A DNA stretch of 64,000 bases. Origin: Micromonospora citrea (GTDB lineage: Bacteria > Actinomycetota > Actinomycetes > Mycobacteriales > Micromonosporaceae). A program made the position numbers and the translations under genes. Each line of letters opens with the position of its first letter. Position 1 is the first letter of the stretch. The notes beneath the pieces were generated by a model. It was given only the letters and a program-made list of their open reading frames with translations, did no database searches and was not told the DNA's origin. Shown here piece by piece: positions 26,010 to 33,075 of this stretch. Location: positions 1,218,501 through 1,282,500 of the forward strand of contig NZ_FMHZ01000002.1 in the NCBI RefSeq assembly GCF_900090315.1. Direction: 5' to 3'.

Positions 26010-26800
26010 AGGTTCTCCTCTGCGCGGGCGCCGGTGCGGGCGACGAAGAAGACGCGGCGGAACGGGAACTGCACCTGACCGTGCCGCACCGGGTACGCCT
26101 GCGCGAGGCGTACGCCCAGCTCGGCCCGGAAGTCCGCCCAGCCGGCGGCGTCCAGGGCCGCGCGGACCGGCCGGAGGGCGGTGCCCTCCATCCAGGTCAG
26201 CACGGGGTGGTCCGCGTCGGCGCGGGCCGGCAGCAGGTGCACGTACGTAGTCTCCCAGGCGTCCACCGCGCACCCGGCACCGGTCAGCAGCTCGGCGTAG
26301 CCGGCCGCGTCGTCGACCGGGGCCTCGCGCAGCAGCGGGGCCACCCCGGCGCGCCACGCCGGCCGGGCGGCGACCTCGCGCAGGGCCCGGTGCGAGGGCG
26401 CGTCGAAGTTGCCGGGCACCTGCACGGCCAGCCACGCCCCGGCGGGCAGCTCCCGCGCCCACCGGGTGAGCAGTTCCCGGTGCCCGGGCACCCACTGGAG
26501 CACCGCGTTGCTGACCGCCACGTCCACGTCCGGCCCGGGCCGCCAGTCGCGCACGTCGCCGACGGCGAAGTCGACCGGGGACGCGGCGGCCCCGGCCCGC
26601 GCGATCATCTCGGCCGACGAGTCCAGGCCGGCCACCGTGCTGTCCGGCCAGCGCTCGGCGAGGGCGCCGGTCAGGTTGCCCGGCCCGCAGCCGAGGTCGA
26701 CCACGGCGCGCGGCCGGTCGGCCGGCACCCGGGCGAGCAGGTCGAAGAAGGGCCGGGAGCGCTCGTCGCCGTAGCGCAGGTAGGTCGTCGGATCCCACAT
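26006..26800 (-). CDS. Trans-aconitate 2-methyltransferase-like SAM methyltransferase
   Basis: 264 aa class I methyltransferase. SAM-binding motif VVDLGCGPGNLTGAL is followed by GLDSSAEMIARA and DVRDWRPGPDVDVAVSNAVL, then LQWVPGH. The N-terminal MWDPTTYLRYGDERSRPF and the late SPVDFAVGD pattern match Tam, which methylates trans-aconitate, an inhibitor of aconitase. GGGAGG five bases before the ATG supports the start. It is upstream in the same operon as the adenosine deaminase gene; there is no obvious metabolic link between the two. Confidence 0.82.
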   Translation of the reverse strand: MWDPTTYLRYGDERSRPFFDLLARVPADRPRAVVDLGCGPGNLTGALAERWPDSTVAGLDSSAEMIARAGAAASPVDFAVGDVRDWRPGPDVDVAVSNAVLQWVPGHRELLTRWARELPAGAWLAVQVPGNFDAPSHRALREVAARPAWRAGVAPLLREAPVDDAAGYAELLTGAGCAVDAWETTYVHLLPARADADHPVLTWMEGTALRPVRAALDAAGWADFRAELGVRLAQAYPVRHGQVQFPFRRVFFVARTGARAEENL

Positions 26801-26814
26801 CGCAGCCTCCCAAA

Positions 26815-26843
26815 CCGTACGTCCGTCTTGTTTTACCGTACGG
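26815..26843. promoter_or_regulatory. Repeated CCGTACG motif between divergent tam-like and aldo/keto reductase genes
   Basis: CCGTACG at 26815 and the palindrome CCGTACGG at 26836 flank an AT-rich centre (TCTTGTTTTA), in an 85-base gap between two divergent starts. The spacing of about two helical turns suits a dimeric regulator. Confidence 0.4.
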
Positions 26844-26872
26844 CCCGTCGCGCGGTCCCACAAGCCGATCAC

Positions 26873-26878
26873 TAGGCT
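26873..26878 (+). promoter_or_regulatory. Probable -10 box of a leaderless aldo/keto reductase mRNA
   Basis: TAGGCT ends seven bases before the ATG; no ribosome-binding sequence is present. Confidence 0.4.
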
Positions 26879-26885
26879 CGGTGGC

Positions 26886-27869
26886 ATGGAGCAGCGCACC
26901 TTCCCGCGACTGGGGCGGCACGTCGGGGTGATCGGGCTGGGCGCCTGGCAGCTCGGCGCGGACTGGGGCACGGTAAGCGAGGCCGACGCCACCGCCGTGC
27001 TGACCGCCGCCGTCGAGGCGGGCGTCTCCTTCCTCGACACCGCCGACGTCTACGGCGACGGGCGCAGCGAACAGCTCATCGGGCGGTTCCTGCGCGGCCG
27101 GCCCGACGCCGGGCTGACCGTGGCCACCAAGATGGGCCGGCGCGTCGCGCAGACGCCCGAGGCGTACACCCTGGCGCACTTCCGCGAGTGGACCGACCGG
27201 TCCCGGGCCAACCTCGGGGTGGACGTGCTCGACCTGGTGCAGCTGCACTGCCCGCCGAGCGCGGTGTTCGCCGACGACGCCGTCTTCGACGCACTCGACA
27301 CGCTGGTCGCCGAGGAGCGCGTCGCCGGCTACGGGGTCAGCGTGGAGACCTGCGACCAGGCGCTCACCGCGATCGCCCGGCCCGGCGTGGCGAGCGTGCA
27401 GATCATCCTCAACGCGCTGCGGCACAAGCCGCTCGAACGGGTACTGCCGGCCGCCTCGGCCGCCGGTGTCGGCGTCGTCGCCCGGGTCCCGCTGGCCAGT
27501 GGCCTGCTCTCCGGCCGGTACGACGAGCACACCACCTTCGCCGCCGACGACCACCGCAGCTACAACCGGCACGGCGAGGCGTTCGACGTGGGCGAGACCT
27601 TCTCCGGCGTCGACTTCGACCTGGGCCTCGCGGCCGTACGCCGGCTGGCGCCGCTGGTCGGCGACGGGCGGACCATGGCCCAGTTCGCGCTGCGGTGGGT
27701 CGTCGACCAGCCCGGCGTCACCGTGGTCATCCCCGGCGCCCGGAACGCCGCCCAGGCGCGGGGCAACGCCGCCGTGGCCGACCAGGCGCCGCTGTCCGAG
27801 CGGGAGCGGGCCACGGTGGCGGCGGTCTACGACGAACTGGTCCGGCCTCGGGTGCACGACCGGTGGTGA
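26886..27869 (+). CDS. Aldo/keto reductase
   Basis: 327 aa, with family landmarks VIGLGAWQLGADWG, FLDTADVYGDGRSE (catalytic Asp and Tyr), VATKMGRRVAQ (Lys), LDLVQLHCPP (His) and the cofactor-binding VVIPGARNAAQARGN. It is of the IolS/YhdN-like type with an extended C-terminal helix; the substrate cannot be named. It diverges from the methyltransferase gene, and probably starts its transcript at the ATG. No functional partner is evident. Confidence 0.88.
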   Translation: MEQRTFPRLGRHVGVIGLGAWQLGADWGTVSEADATAVLTAAVEAGVSFLDTADVYGDGRSEQLIGRFLRGRPDAGLTVATKMGRRVAQTPEAYTLAHFREWTDRSRANLGVDVLDLVQLHCPPSAVFADDAVFDALDTLVAEERVAGYGVSVETCDQALTAIARPGVASVQIILNALRHKPLERVLPAASAAGVGVVARVPLASGLLSGRYDEHTTFAADDHRSYNRHGEAFDVGETFSGVDFDLGLAAVRRLAPLVGDGRTMAQFALRWVVDQPGVTVVIPGARNAAQARGNAAVADQAPLSERERATVAAVYDELVRPRVHDRW

Positions 27870-27874
27870 GCCGG

Positions 27875-27980
27875 GCCGCCGGCGCGGGTGCCGGGCGGCC
27901 GGTGGCGGGCCGCGCCGCCGGCGCGGGTGCCGGGCGTACAGCTGGACGCGCGCCGGGGACGGCTGCCGCCGGCGCGGGAG
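27875..27980. repeat. Repeated 23-bp GC block after the aldo/keto reductase
   Basis: GCCGCCGGCGCGGGTGCCGG occurs at 27875 and 27914, with a shorter copy at 27965, filling most of the gap between the aldo/keto reductase and the next small gene. Confidence 0.65.
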
Positions 27981-28065
27981 GCGTCGGCGGGCACCGCATT
28001 CCGGCGCGGGGCGCGGGTGAGGCGGCGGGCAGGGGCCGGGCGGCGCACGACGGAGGGAAGTCGCG

Positions 28066-28260
28066 ATGAAGGGGTGGCTGCCGCTCACGCTCGGGCTGCT
28101 CGCCGTGGTCGGCGGGGCGGTCTGGACGGTGCAGGGCCTCGGCTACGTCGAGGGCAGCGTGATGACCGACCAGCGGGTCTGGGCGGTCGTCGGGCCGGTC
28201 GTCGTCCTGATCGGACTGGTCACGCTCTGGTTCGGGCTGCGCGCCCGCCGCCGCCGCTGA
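28066..28260 (+). CDS. Small two-helix membrane protein
   Basis: 64 aa: two hydrophobic helices, LTLGLLAVVGGAVWTV at the start and VWAVVGPVVVLIGLVTLWFG at the end, joined by a short loop (GYVEGSVMTDQR), closed by RARRRR that would sit in the cytoplasm. GGAGGG eight bases before the ATG is a good ribosome site, supporting a real gene despite the small size. The loop sequence GSVMTDQ recurs in short actinobacterial membrane proteins I remember without a known function. It has no operon partner. Confidence 0.7.
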   Translation: MKGWLPLTLGLLAVVGGAVWTVQGLGYVEGSVMTDQRVWAVVGPVVVLIGLVTLWFGLRARRRR

Positions 28261-28268
28261 GGGGCAGG

Positions 28269-28327
28269 GGCGGCACGCCCGCCGCCGCTGGGACGGCAGG
28301 CGGTTAGGGCGGCACGCCCGCCGCCGC
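28269..28327. repeat. 20-bp direct repeat
   Basis: GGCGGCACGCCCGCCGCCGC occurs at 28269 and again at 28308, in the gap before the cspA terminator. Each copy can fold into a short hairpin, so it may also help end the upstream small-gene transcript. Confidence 0.6.
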
Positions 28328-28349
28328 GTGGCCGGCGCGCGTACGCGGA

Positions 28350-28405
28350 AAGCCCCGCATCCCGGGCGGGATACGGGGCTTCACTGGTGATCCGGGCGCC
28401 GGATC
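28350..28405 (-). terminator. Double hairpin downstream of the cold-shock gene
   Basis: A long stem (28350-28381: AAGCCCCG, one mismatch, ATCCC, with their complements) and a second perfect 7-bp stem GATCCGG/CCGGATC with a 3-base loop (28389-28405) stand side by side after the cold-shock stop. They form a likely terminator usable from both sides. Confidence 0.7.
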
Positions 28406-28438
28406 AACCACCGGCCGACGGCTGCCGGCCATGAGTGC

Positions 28439-28642
28439 TCAGATGGGGCGGACCTGCTCGGCCTGCGGACCCTTCTGACCCTGGGCGATCTCGAACTCCA
28501 CCCGCTGGTTCTCCTCCAGCGTGCGGTAGCCGCTGGTCTGGATGGCCGAGAAGTGGACGAACACGTCAGCACCCCCGCCGTCGACGGTGATGAAGCCGAA
28601 GCCCTTGTCAGCGTTGAACCACTTCACGGTTCCCTGCGCCAT
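28439..28642 (-). CDS. Cold-shock protein, CspA family
   Basis: 67 aa single OB-fold nucleic-acid chaperone. RNP1 KGFGFI and RNP2 VFVHF are intact, as is the N-terminal [11 protein letters not shown]. Such proteins bind single-stranded RNA and DNA and help translation and transcription after temperature or other stress; some are constitutive. The start is preceded by AAGGAG six bases upstream, unusually strong for this genome. The gene is alone, with a long AT-rich leader upstream containing a stem-loop, as seen for many csp genes. Confidence 0.95.
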   Translation of the reverse strand: MAQGTVKWFNADKGFGFITVDGGGADVFVHFSAIQTSGYRTLEENQRVEFEIAQGQKGPQAEQVRPI

Positions 28643-28748
28643 GTGTATCTCCTTCTAAAACTGGCGGCCGAGCACGCCGTGCGGCCGATTGGCCGTTTTC
28701 GAGCAGCGGCGCCTGAGGCGGCCCCCAATGAAGGAGACTTCTCTCAAC

Positions 28749-28772
28749 CCACGCTGTCTCTCAACAGCGTGG
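28749..28772 (-). promoter_or_regulatory. Stem-loop in the long leader of the cold-shock gene
   Basis: CCACGCTG and CAGCGTGG flank an 8-base loop about 107-130 bases upstream of the cold-shock start, in an AT-rich stretch. A TAGGCT -10-like box further upstream (about 28804-28809) would give a leader of roughly 150 bases containing this stem. This suggests a structured 5' UTR. Confidence 0.45.
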
Positions 28773-28930
28773 AACAGCAAACCACGTAGCGAAAACTCTG
28801 CACAGCCTACCCGACGAATTTCTCCGACATGTGACCTGACGGATGCCGAAGATCCGCTGGGCGGGCCCTTACCGGCATGCGAAAGGCCCCTTACCGCCGT
28901 GGCGGTGCGGGGCCTGCCGCGCGCGTCCGC

Positions 28931-29203
28931 TCAGTCGGGCCAACGCCCGGTCATCCGGCGTACGCCCACCGCGCCGCCCCGGTCCACGGCCGCCCGGACG
29001 ACCGCGAAGATGGCGCCCTGCAACGCCGCCGCCGCCAGGACCTCGCCCCAGCCGCGGTCCTCGTCGGTGGCGCTGGGCGCCTCGCCGTCGCCCGCCGTCA
29101 TCTTCCACACCTGCCGGAAGATCGCGCCCGCGACCGTACCGGCGGCGATGCCCATCAGCACGCCGACCGGCTTGTACGCGGCCCTCCCGATGTTCCTGCT
29201 CAC
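28931..29203 (-). CDS. DUF4235 membrane protein
   Basis: 90 aa. Two hydrophobic segments, VGVLMGIAAGTVAGAIFRQVW and VLAAAALQGAIFAVVRAAVD, with the conserved DUF4235 features R-Q-x-W between them and an R-x-x-G-x-W end. No biochemical role is known for the family. It is the third gene of a three-gene operon; its ATG overlaps the DUF3618 stop by four bases (ATGA). Confidence 0.85.
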   Translation of the reverse strand: MSRNIGRAAYKPVGVLMGIAAGTVAGAIFRQVWKMTAGDGEAPSATDEDRGWGEVLAAAALQGAIFAVVRAAVDRGGAVGVRRMTGRWPD

Positions 29204-29550
29204 CTGCGCCTCCCCCGAACGATCATCAGCACGACGGCGGCGACGACCGCGCCGGCCGCGAGGGCGACGAACGGCGTCGGGTTACGCCGGACGACCGCCC
29301 CCTTCTCCTGCGCCTGCCCGCGCGCGAGCTGGGCCTTCTGCGCCGCCTGCCCGCGTACCCGGGCCACGGTGTGCGCGGCCTGCTCCCGCATCCGCTCCTT
29401 CGCCTGGTCGGCCGACGACCTCAGGCGCGCCTTGACGTCGGCCTTGGCGGCCAACGCCTCCATGGTCTCGCCCAGCTCGACCCGGGTCCGCCGGATCTCC
29501 TCCCGGAGCGCCTCGGTGTCCCCGCTGCCCCGGCCGTTGCCCGTCGTCAT
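29200..29550 (-). CDS. DUF3618 protein with C-terminal membrane helix
   Basis: 116 aa. The conserved N-terminal helix TEALREEIRRTRVELGETMEAL (shown in part: EEIRRTRVELGETMEAL) defines DUF3618; a charged Arg/Ala/Gln-rich amphipathic region follows, then a C-terminal membrane helix (FVALAAGAVVAAVVLMIV) and a basic tail. The shape resembles membrane-anchored stress or ribosome-associated proteins (ElaB/YqjD style), a comparison of architecture only. It lies between holin-like and DUF4235 genes with 4-base overlaps on both sides. Confidence 0.85.
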   Translation of the reverse strand: MTTGNGRGSGDTEALREEIRRTRVELGETMEALAAKADVKARLRSSADQAKERMREQAAHTVARVRGQAAQKAQLARGQAQEKGAVVRRNPTPFVALAAGAVVAAVVLMIVRGRRR

Positions 29551-29981
29551 GCCCGTCCCCTGTCCTTCACGGCGGCGGCGACCGTGTCCACGTCCGCCCG
29601 GACGCTGCGCACCGTGGCCGCCGGCACCGGCGGGACCGCCTGGCTGACCTGCTTCTTGCCCACCAGGGCGAGGATGCCGGCCATCGCGAAGAGCACCACC
29701 GCGACGATCAGGGCCGCGGCCCAGGCCGGCAGCACCAGATCGAGCAGCAGGATCGCGGTGGCGACCAGGGCGCCCAGGCCGTAGAGCGCCAGCGCCCCGC
29801 CGCCGCCGAAGAGCCCGATGCCGATGCCGGCATGCTTGCCCTTCTGGGTCAGCTCCGCGCGGGCCAGGGCCAGCTCATCGCGGACCAGGCGGGAGACCTG
29901 CTCCGTGGCCCGCTGCACCAGCTCGGCGGTGGACGGCTCGCTCCCGGTGCGGGATGTGCGGGCGTTCGCCACGTCAGCCAT
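29547..29981 (-). CDS. Holin-X/DUF1469-type membrane protein
   Basis: 144 aa. An amphipathic N-terminal half (ELVQRATEQVSRLVRDELAL) leads to two membrane helices, LFGGGGALALYGLGALVATAI and AALIVAVVLFAMAGILAL, followed by KKQVSQAVPP. This is the actinobacterial putative holin superfamily III / DUF1469 (YqjE-like) pattern; despite the name it is chromosomal and not a phage gene here. It leads the three-gene operon. AAGGAGG five bases before the ATG is a strong ribosome site. A weak SigB-like element (ATTG-N15-GGGCAT) lies about 35 bases upstream. Confidence 0.85.
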   Translation of the reverse strand: MADVANARTSRTGSEPSTAELVQRATEQVSRLVRDELALARAELTQKGKHAGIGIGLFGGGGALALYGLGALVATAILLLDLVLPAWAAALIVAVVLFAMAGILALVGKKQVSQAVPPVPAATVRSVRADVDTVAAAVKDRGRA

Positions 29982-30312
29982 GCTGTCCTCCTTTCGTCAT
30001 CACCGCGCTGTATGCCCGGAGTCGCCGCCCGCCAATCCTGCGCGGCCGCCGGTGAGCCGGGCCGCCGCGTCCCTCGTGCCGTGGACGGCGCGCGGGAGGA
30101 GGTGCAGAAGCGTCGTCGCAGCAGGTCCCCACGAAACGCCCGGTCAAACTTCCCGAGCCACCGCAACACGCCCGAGCACCCCGCCGGCACACCAACCCAC
30201 CCACACCACCAACCGCCCCCACCCCCCACGGGTCACGGCGGAGACGACGGAGCCCTCGCACGCGTGAGGCGGCGAGGGCTCCGGTGGGCGGCGGCGACGG
30301 GTCAGCGACGGG
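29982..30312. other. Intergenic stretch upstream of the holin-like operon
   Basis: It contains the holin-like operon promoter region at the left, a strongly strand-skewed C/A-rich tract at about 30160-30235 (runs such as CCACCCACACCACCAACC) and the mscS-type terminator at the right. No credible gene is visible. Confidence 0.5.
30249..30282 (-). terminator. Hairpin terminator after the MscS-family gene
   Basis: Perfect 11-bp stem GGAGCCCTCGC with its complement around a 12-base loop, 30 bases past the channel gene stop. Confidence 0.65.
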
Positions 30313-31509
30313 TCAGCGGCGGGCCTCGGCGGGCTCGTCGGGGCCGACGAACGCCTCGCTGCGGGCGTCGCCGTCGTCGCTGCCCCCGAAGACGCGGGCG
30401 TCGTCCGGCACCTCGCCGTCGGCGAGGCGGCGCACCGGCCGCCGGGGCCGCACCCACTGCCAGGGCAGGTTGCTCTCCGCGTCGCCGAGTTCCGTGCGCA
30501 GCCGGGGCATCGCGGTCGGCCGGTGGTCGCGGATCCAGGCGACCATGTGCTCGCGGACCAGGCAACGCAGGTCCCAGAGGCTGCCGGCGTCGGCGGCGCT
30601 GACCAGCGCGCGTACCTTGATCATGCCGCCGGTCGCGTCGGTCACCTGGAGTACGCAGACCCGGCCGTCCCACAGCTCGGTGCTCTCCACGAGCCGGCGC
30701 AGCTCCTCCCGCATCGCCTGCACCGGGATCGCCCAGTCGACGTCGAACTCGGCGGTGCCCAGCACGGCCGCCTCCGTCCGCGTCCAGTTCTGGAAGGGCT
30801 TGCTGGTGAAGTACGAGGTGGGCAGGATCAGCCGCCGGTCGTCCCAGATCTGCACCACGACGTAGCTGAGCGTCAGTTCCTCGATCCGGCCCCACTCCCC
30901 CTCGACCACCACCACGTCGTCGAGGCGGACCGCGTCGCTGAAGGCGAGCTGGAGGCCGGCGAAGACGTTGCTCAGCAGGCTCTGCGCGGCCAGCGCGGCG
31001 ACCACACCGACCACACCGGCACTGGTCAGCACGCCGGCGCCGATGCCGCGTACGGCGGGGAAGGTCATCAGCATCACGCCGACGGCGAGCACGACGATCA
31101 CCGCGATGGTCAACCGGCGCAGCATCACCACCTGGGTCCGCACCCGCCGCGCGTGCCGGTTGTCGGGCACGTCCACCCGGAACCGGGCCAGCGCGGTGTC
31201 CTCCGCGACGACGAGCAGCGAGGCGACCAGCCAGGCGGCGCTGGCGATCACGGCGAGCACCAGCGCGTGCAGCAGCACCCGCCGCCACTGCTCGCCGACC
31301 GCGTAGCCGGTGCTGAGGCGGACGGCGAACTGCACGGCGAGGACGGTGGCGGCGACCTGGATCGACCGGTGCGCGTGCTCGGTGAGCTCGGTCAGCAGCA
31401 GCGAGCGCCGGCCGAGCCGCCGGACCACCCGGTGTCCGACCTCGACCACGAAGAGAGCGATCGCCGCCGCGGCGAGCGCGGCGACGATCGTTCCGAGGTA
31501 GCTCTGCAC
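30313..31509 (-). CDS. MscS-family mechanosensitive ion channel
   Basis: 398 aa. Several membrane helices in the first 200 residues, then the pore helix with the Gly/Ala packing of the family (GIGAGVLTSAGVVGVVAALA), the beta domain FSDAVRLDDVVVVEGEWGRI and VVQIWDDRRLILPTSYF, and a cytoplasmic alpha/beta domain. It should open under membrane tension and release solutes on osmotic downshock. The unusually long acidic C-terminal tail (GSDDGDARSEAF) is extra to the MscS core. GTG start with GGAGGAG seven bases upstream. It is followed upstream by another minus-strand membrane gene but seems to have its own promoter. Confidence 0.88.
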   Translation of the reverse strand: MQSYLGTIVAALAAAAIALFVVEVGHRVVRRLGRRSLLLTELTEHAHRSIQVAATVLAVQFAVRLSTGYAVGEQWRRVLLHALVLAVIASAAWLVASLLVVAEDTALARFRVDVPDNRHARRVRTQVVMLRRLTIAVIVVLAVGVMLMTFPAVRGIGAGVLTSAGVVGVVAALAAQSLLSNVFAGLQLAFSDAVRLDDVVVVEGEWGRIEELTLSYVVVQIWDDRRLILPTSYFTSKPFQNWTRTEAAVLGTAEFDVDWAIPVQAMREELRRLVESTELWDGRVCVLQVTDATGGMIKVRALVSAADAGSLWDLRCLVREHMVAWIRDHRPTAMPRLRTELGDAESNLPWQWVRPRRPVRRLADGEVPDDARVFGGSDDGDARSEAFVGPDEPAEARR

Positions 31510-31594
31510 AGGTTCTCTCCTCCTGTCGGACCGGGCGGTGGCGCTTCGGGCACAAAGGCCCAATGGTGCCCGGCCTCGCCGGAATCGACCAGGA

Positions 31595-32416
31595 TCAGAC
31601 CTTGCGGTACCGGGACTGGAGGAAGCAGAACAGGCCGAAGGCGGCGATGCCGAGCGCCACGAGGGTGAGCAGCAGCTGCCCGTACGACTGGTCGCGCAGC
31701 GTGCGCAGCGCCGCGTCCAGGCCCCGAGCCTTCTCCGGGTCGTAGTTCACGGCGGCCACGATGATCAGCAGGCCGGCGATGCCGTACGCGATGCCCTTGG
31801 CGACGTAGCCGGCGATGCCGAGCCGGCGGGCGAGCTGGCGCGTCTTCGGGCTCATCTCGCCGGTCTTCAGGTGCTTCTCGAAGCGCTTGACGATCCCGTA
31901 GACGACCAGGCCGACGCCGATCGCGGCGAGCACGAGCCCGGCCAGCCCGACCAGCCAGCGGCCGCCCGAGGACTCCATCGCCTTGCCGGTGAGCGCCTCC
32001 TGCTGGTCGGCGCTGTTCGACCTGGCGTCGGAGAAGACCTTGAAGGCCGTCCAGGCGAAGTAGAGGTAGACGATGGTCCGCCCGAGCGAGGCCAGCCGCT
32101 CCCAGATCCGTTCCTTGCCGCGTTCGGCGCGGTGCCCGACGGCGGCCTCAAGCGCCTGCCAGATCGCCATGGCGAGCAGGCCGACCGAGATCGTGACGAC
32201 GAGGAACTTGCCCAGCGGCTGGGCGGCGAGGGTGCGCAGGGCGCCGGACTGGTCGCCGTCGTCGGCGGGCTTCCCGAACGCGATCTGCAGCGCCAACCAG
32301 GCGAACAAGAGGTGCACGATGCCGTAACCGATGAAACCGGCACGGGCCAACAGTTCGAGCCACCTGCTGTTCGCGGTGCGGGAGGCGGTGGCTTCGGCGT
32401 TCCGGGTGAGTGACAT
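31595..32416 (-). CDS. DUF1206 family membrane protein
   Basis: 273 aa with six membrane helices arranged as three repeats of a DUF1206 unit, each beginning with an aromatic Gly-rich helix: ARAGFIGYGIVHLLFAWLAL, LGRTIVYLYFAWTAFKVF and AGYVAKGIAYGIAGLLIIV. The function of the family is unknown. The ATG at MSLTRNAEA gives the normal length; an in-frame upstream ATG would add 11 residues. The upstream region is AT-rich but has no ribosome site, so a leaderless transcript is possible. Confidence 0.82.
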   Translation of the reverse strand: MSLTRNAEATASRTANSRWLELLARAGFIGYGIVHLLFAWLALQIAFGKPADDGDQSGALRTLAAQPLGKFLVVTISVGLLAMAIWQALEAAVGHRAERGKERIWERLASLGRTIVYLYFAWTAFKVFSDARSNSADQQEALTGKAMESSGGRWLVGLAGLVLAAIGVGLVVYGIVKRFEKHLKTGEMSPKTRQLARRLGIAGYVAKGIAYGIAGLLIIVAAVNYDPEKARGLDAALRTLRDQSYGQLLLTLVALGIAAFGLFCFLQSRYRKV

Positions 32417-32478
32417 GGCGCCACAATCACCGAATAGGAAGATTTCCAAACGTCGGCCACCGCCACCCTCGGGGCGGG

Positions 32479-32844
32479 TCAGTTACCGGCGTTGCGCGCC
32501 ACCCGGATCTTGACCTCCTGGTCGGTGACGCTGTCCAGGGTCACCGAGAACCCGCCGACCTCGGTGGCCTGCTGGCCCGTGGTGAGCGACAGCTGCTCGC
32601 CGGCGACCTCGACGGTCACCTGGTCGCCCTGCGCGCCGACCAGCTTGGCCTCGACGCCGAGGATGGTGGCGCTGGCCTCGACGCCCCGGTCGAAGGTCAC
32701 CGTGCAGGCGTCCAGGCCGCAGTCGGTGCGGGCGCCCTCGGAGCTGCAGCCGGCCAGCAGGGCGACGCCGAGCGCCAGGCCGGCCAGCAGACCGGCGGCC
32801 CGGCGGGTGGGGGTCAGCGGGGAGTCAACGCGTCGGTTCGTCAC
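32479..32844 (-). CDS. Small lipoprotein of unknown function
   Basis: 121 aa with a lipoprotein signal: basic start, hydrophobic LLAGLALGVALLAGC and the lipobox Cys followed by SSEG. The mature domain (CGLDACTVTFDRGVEASATI to EVKIRVARN) is beta-rich with two further Cys residues that could form a disulfide. I do not recognise the family. GTG start without a ribosome site but with TACCCT seven bases upstream, so probably leaderless. It sits alone between DUF1206 and a divergent aminotransferase-like gene. Confidence 0.72.
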   Translation of the reverse strand: MTNRRVDSPLTPTRRAAGLLAGLALGVALLAGCSSEGARTDCGLDACTVTFDRGVEASATILGVEAKLVGAQGDQVTVEVAGEQLSLTTGQQATEVGGFSVTLDSVTDQEVKIRVARNAGN

Positions 32845-32851
32845 CCCGCCA

Positions 32852-32857
32852 AGGGTA
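32852..32857 (-). promoter_or_regulatory. Probable -10 box of a leaderless lipoprotein mRNA
   Basis: TACCCT on the minus strand ends seven bases before the GTG start; there is no Shine-Dalgarno sequence. Confidence 0.4.
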
Positions 32858-33063
32858 CGAGACGCCCGCGACACCGGCAGCGCGGTGATCATCCGCCGAG
32901 GTGGGCGGGCACCGCACGGCGGTCCGGAGGCCGCCTCGACATGGGAACGGCGTGGGGTGCGGGCACCTCGGCGCGGGATACGGGCCGTCCCCGTCGTCAA
33001 GGACGGCGCGGGGTACGGACGGCCCGGCGTGGGGGACGGCACGGTGGCGGTGGCCGACGGGGC

Positions 33064-33069
33064 TAGGGT
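33064..33069 (+). promoter_or_regulatory. Probable -10 box of a leaderless aminotransferase-like mRNA
   Basis: TAGGGT ends six bases before the ATG; there is no Shine-Dalgarno sequence. Confidence 0.4.
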
Positions 33070-33075
33070 CCCGGC

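Noticed and set aside
29547..29981. Prophage remnant suggested by the holin-like protein
   Set aside because: Neighbours are DUF3618 and DUF4235 chromosomal genes and no phage structural, lysis or integrase genes are present.
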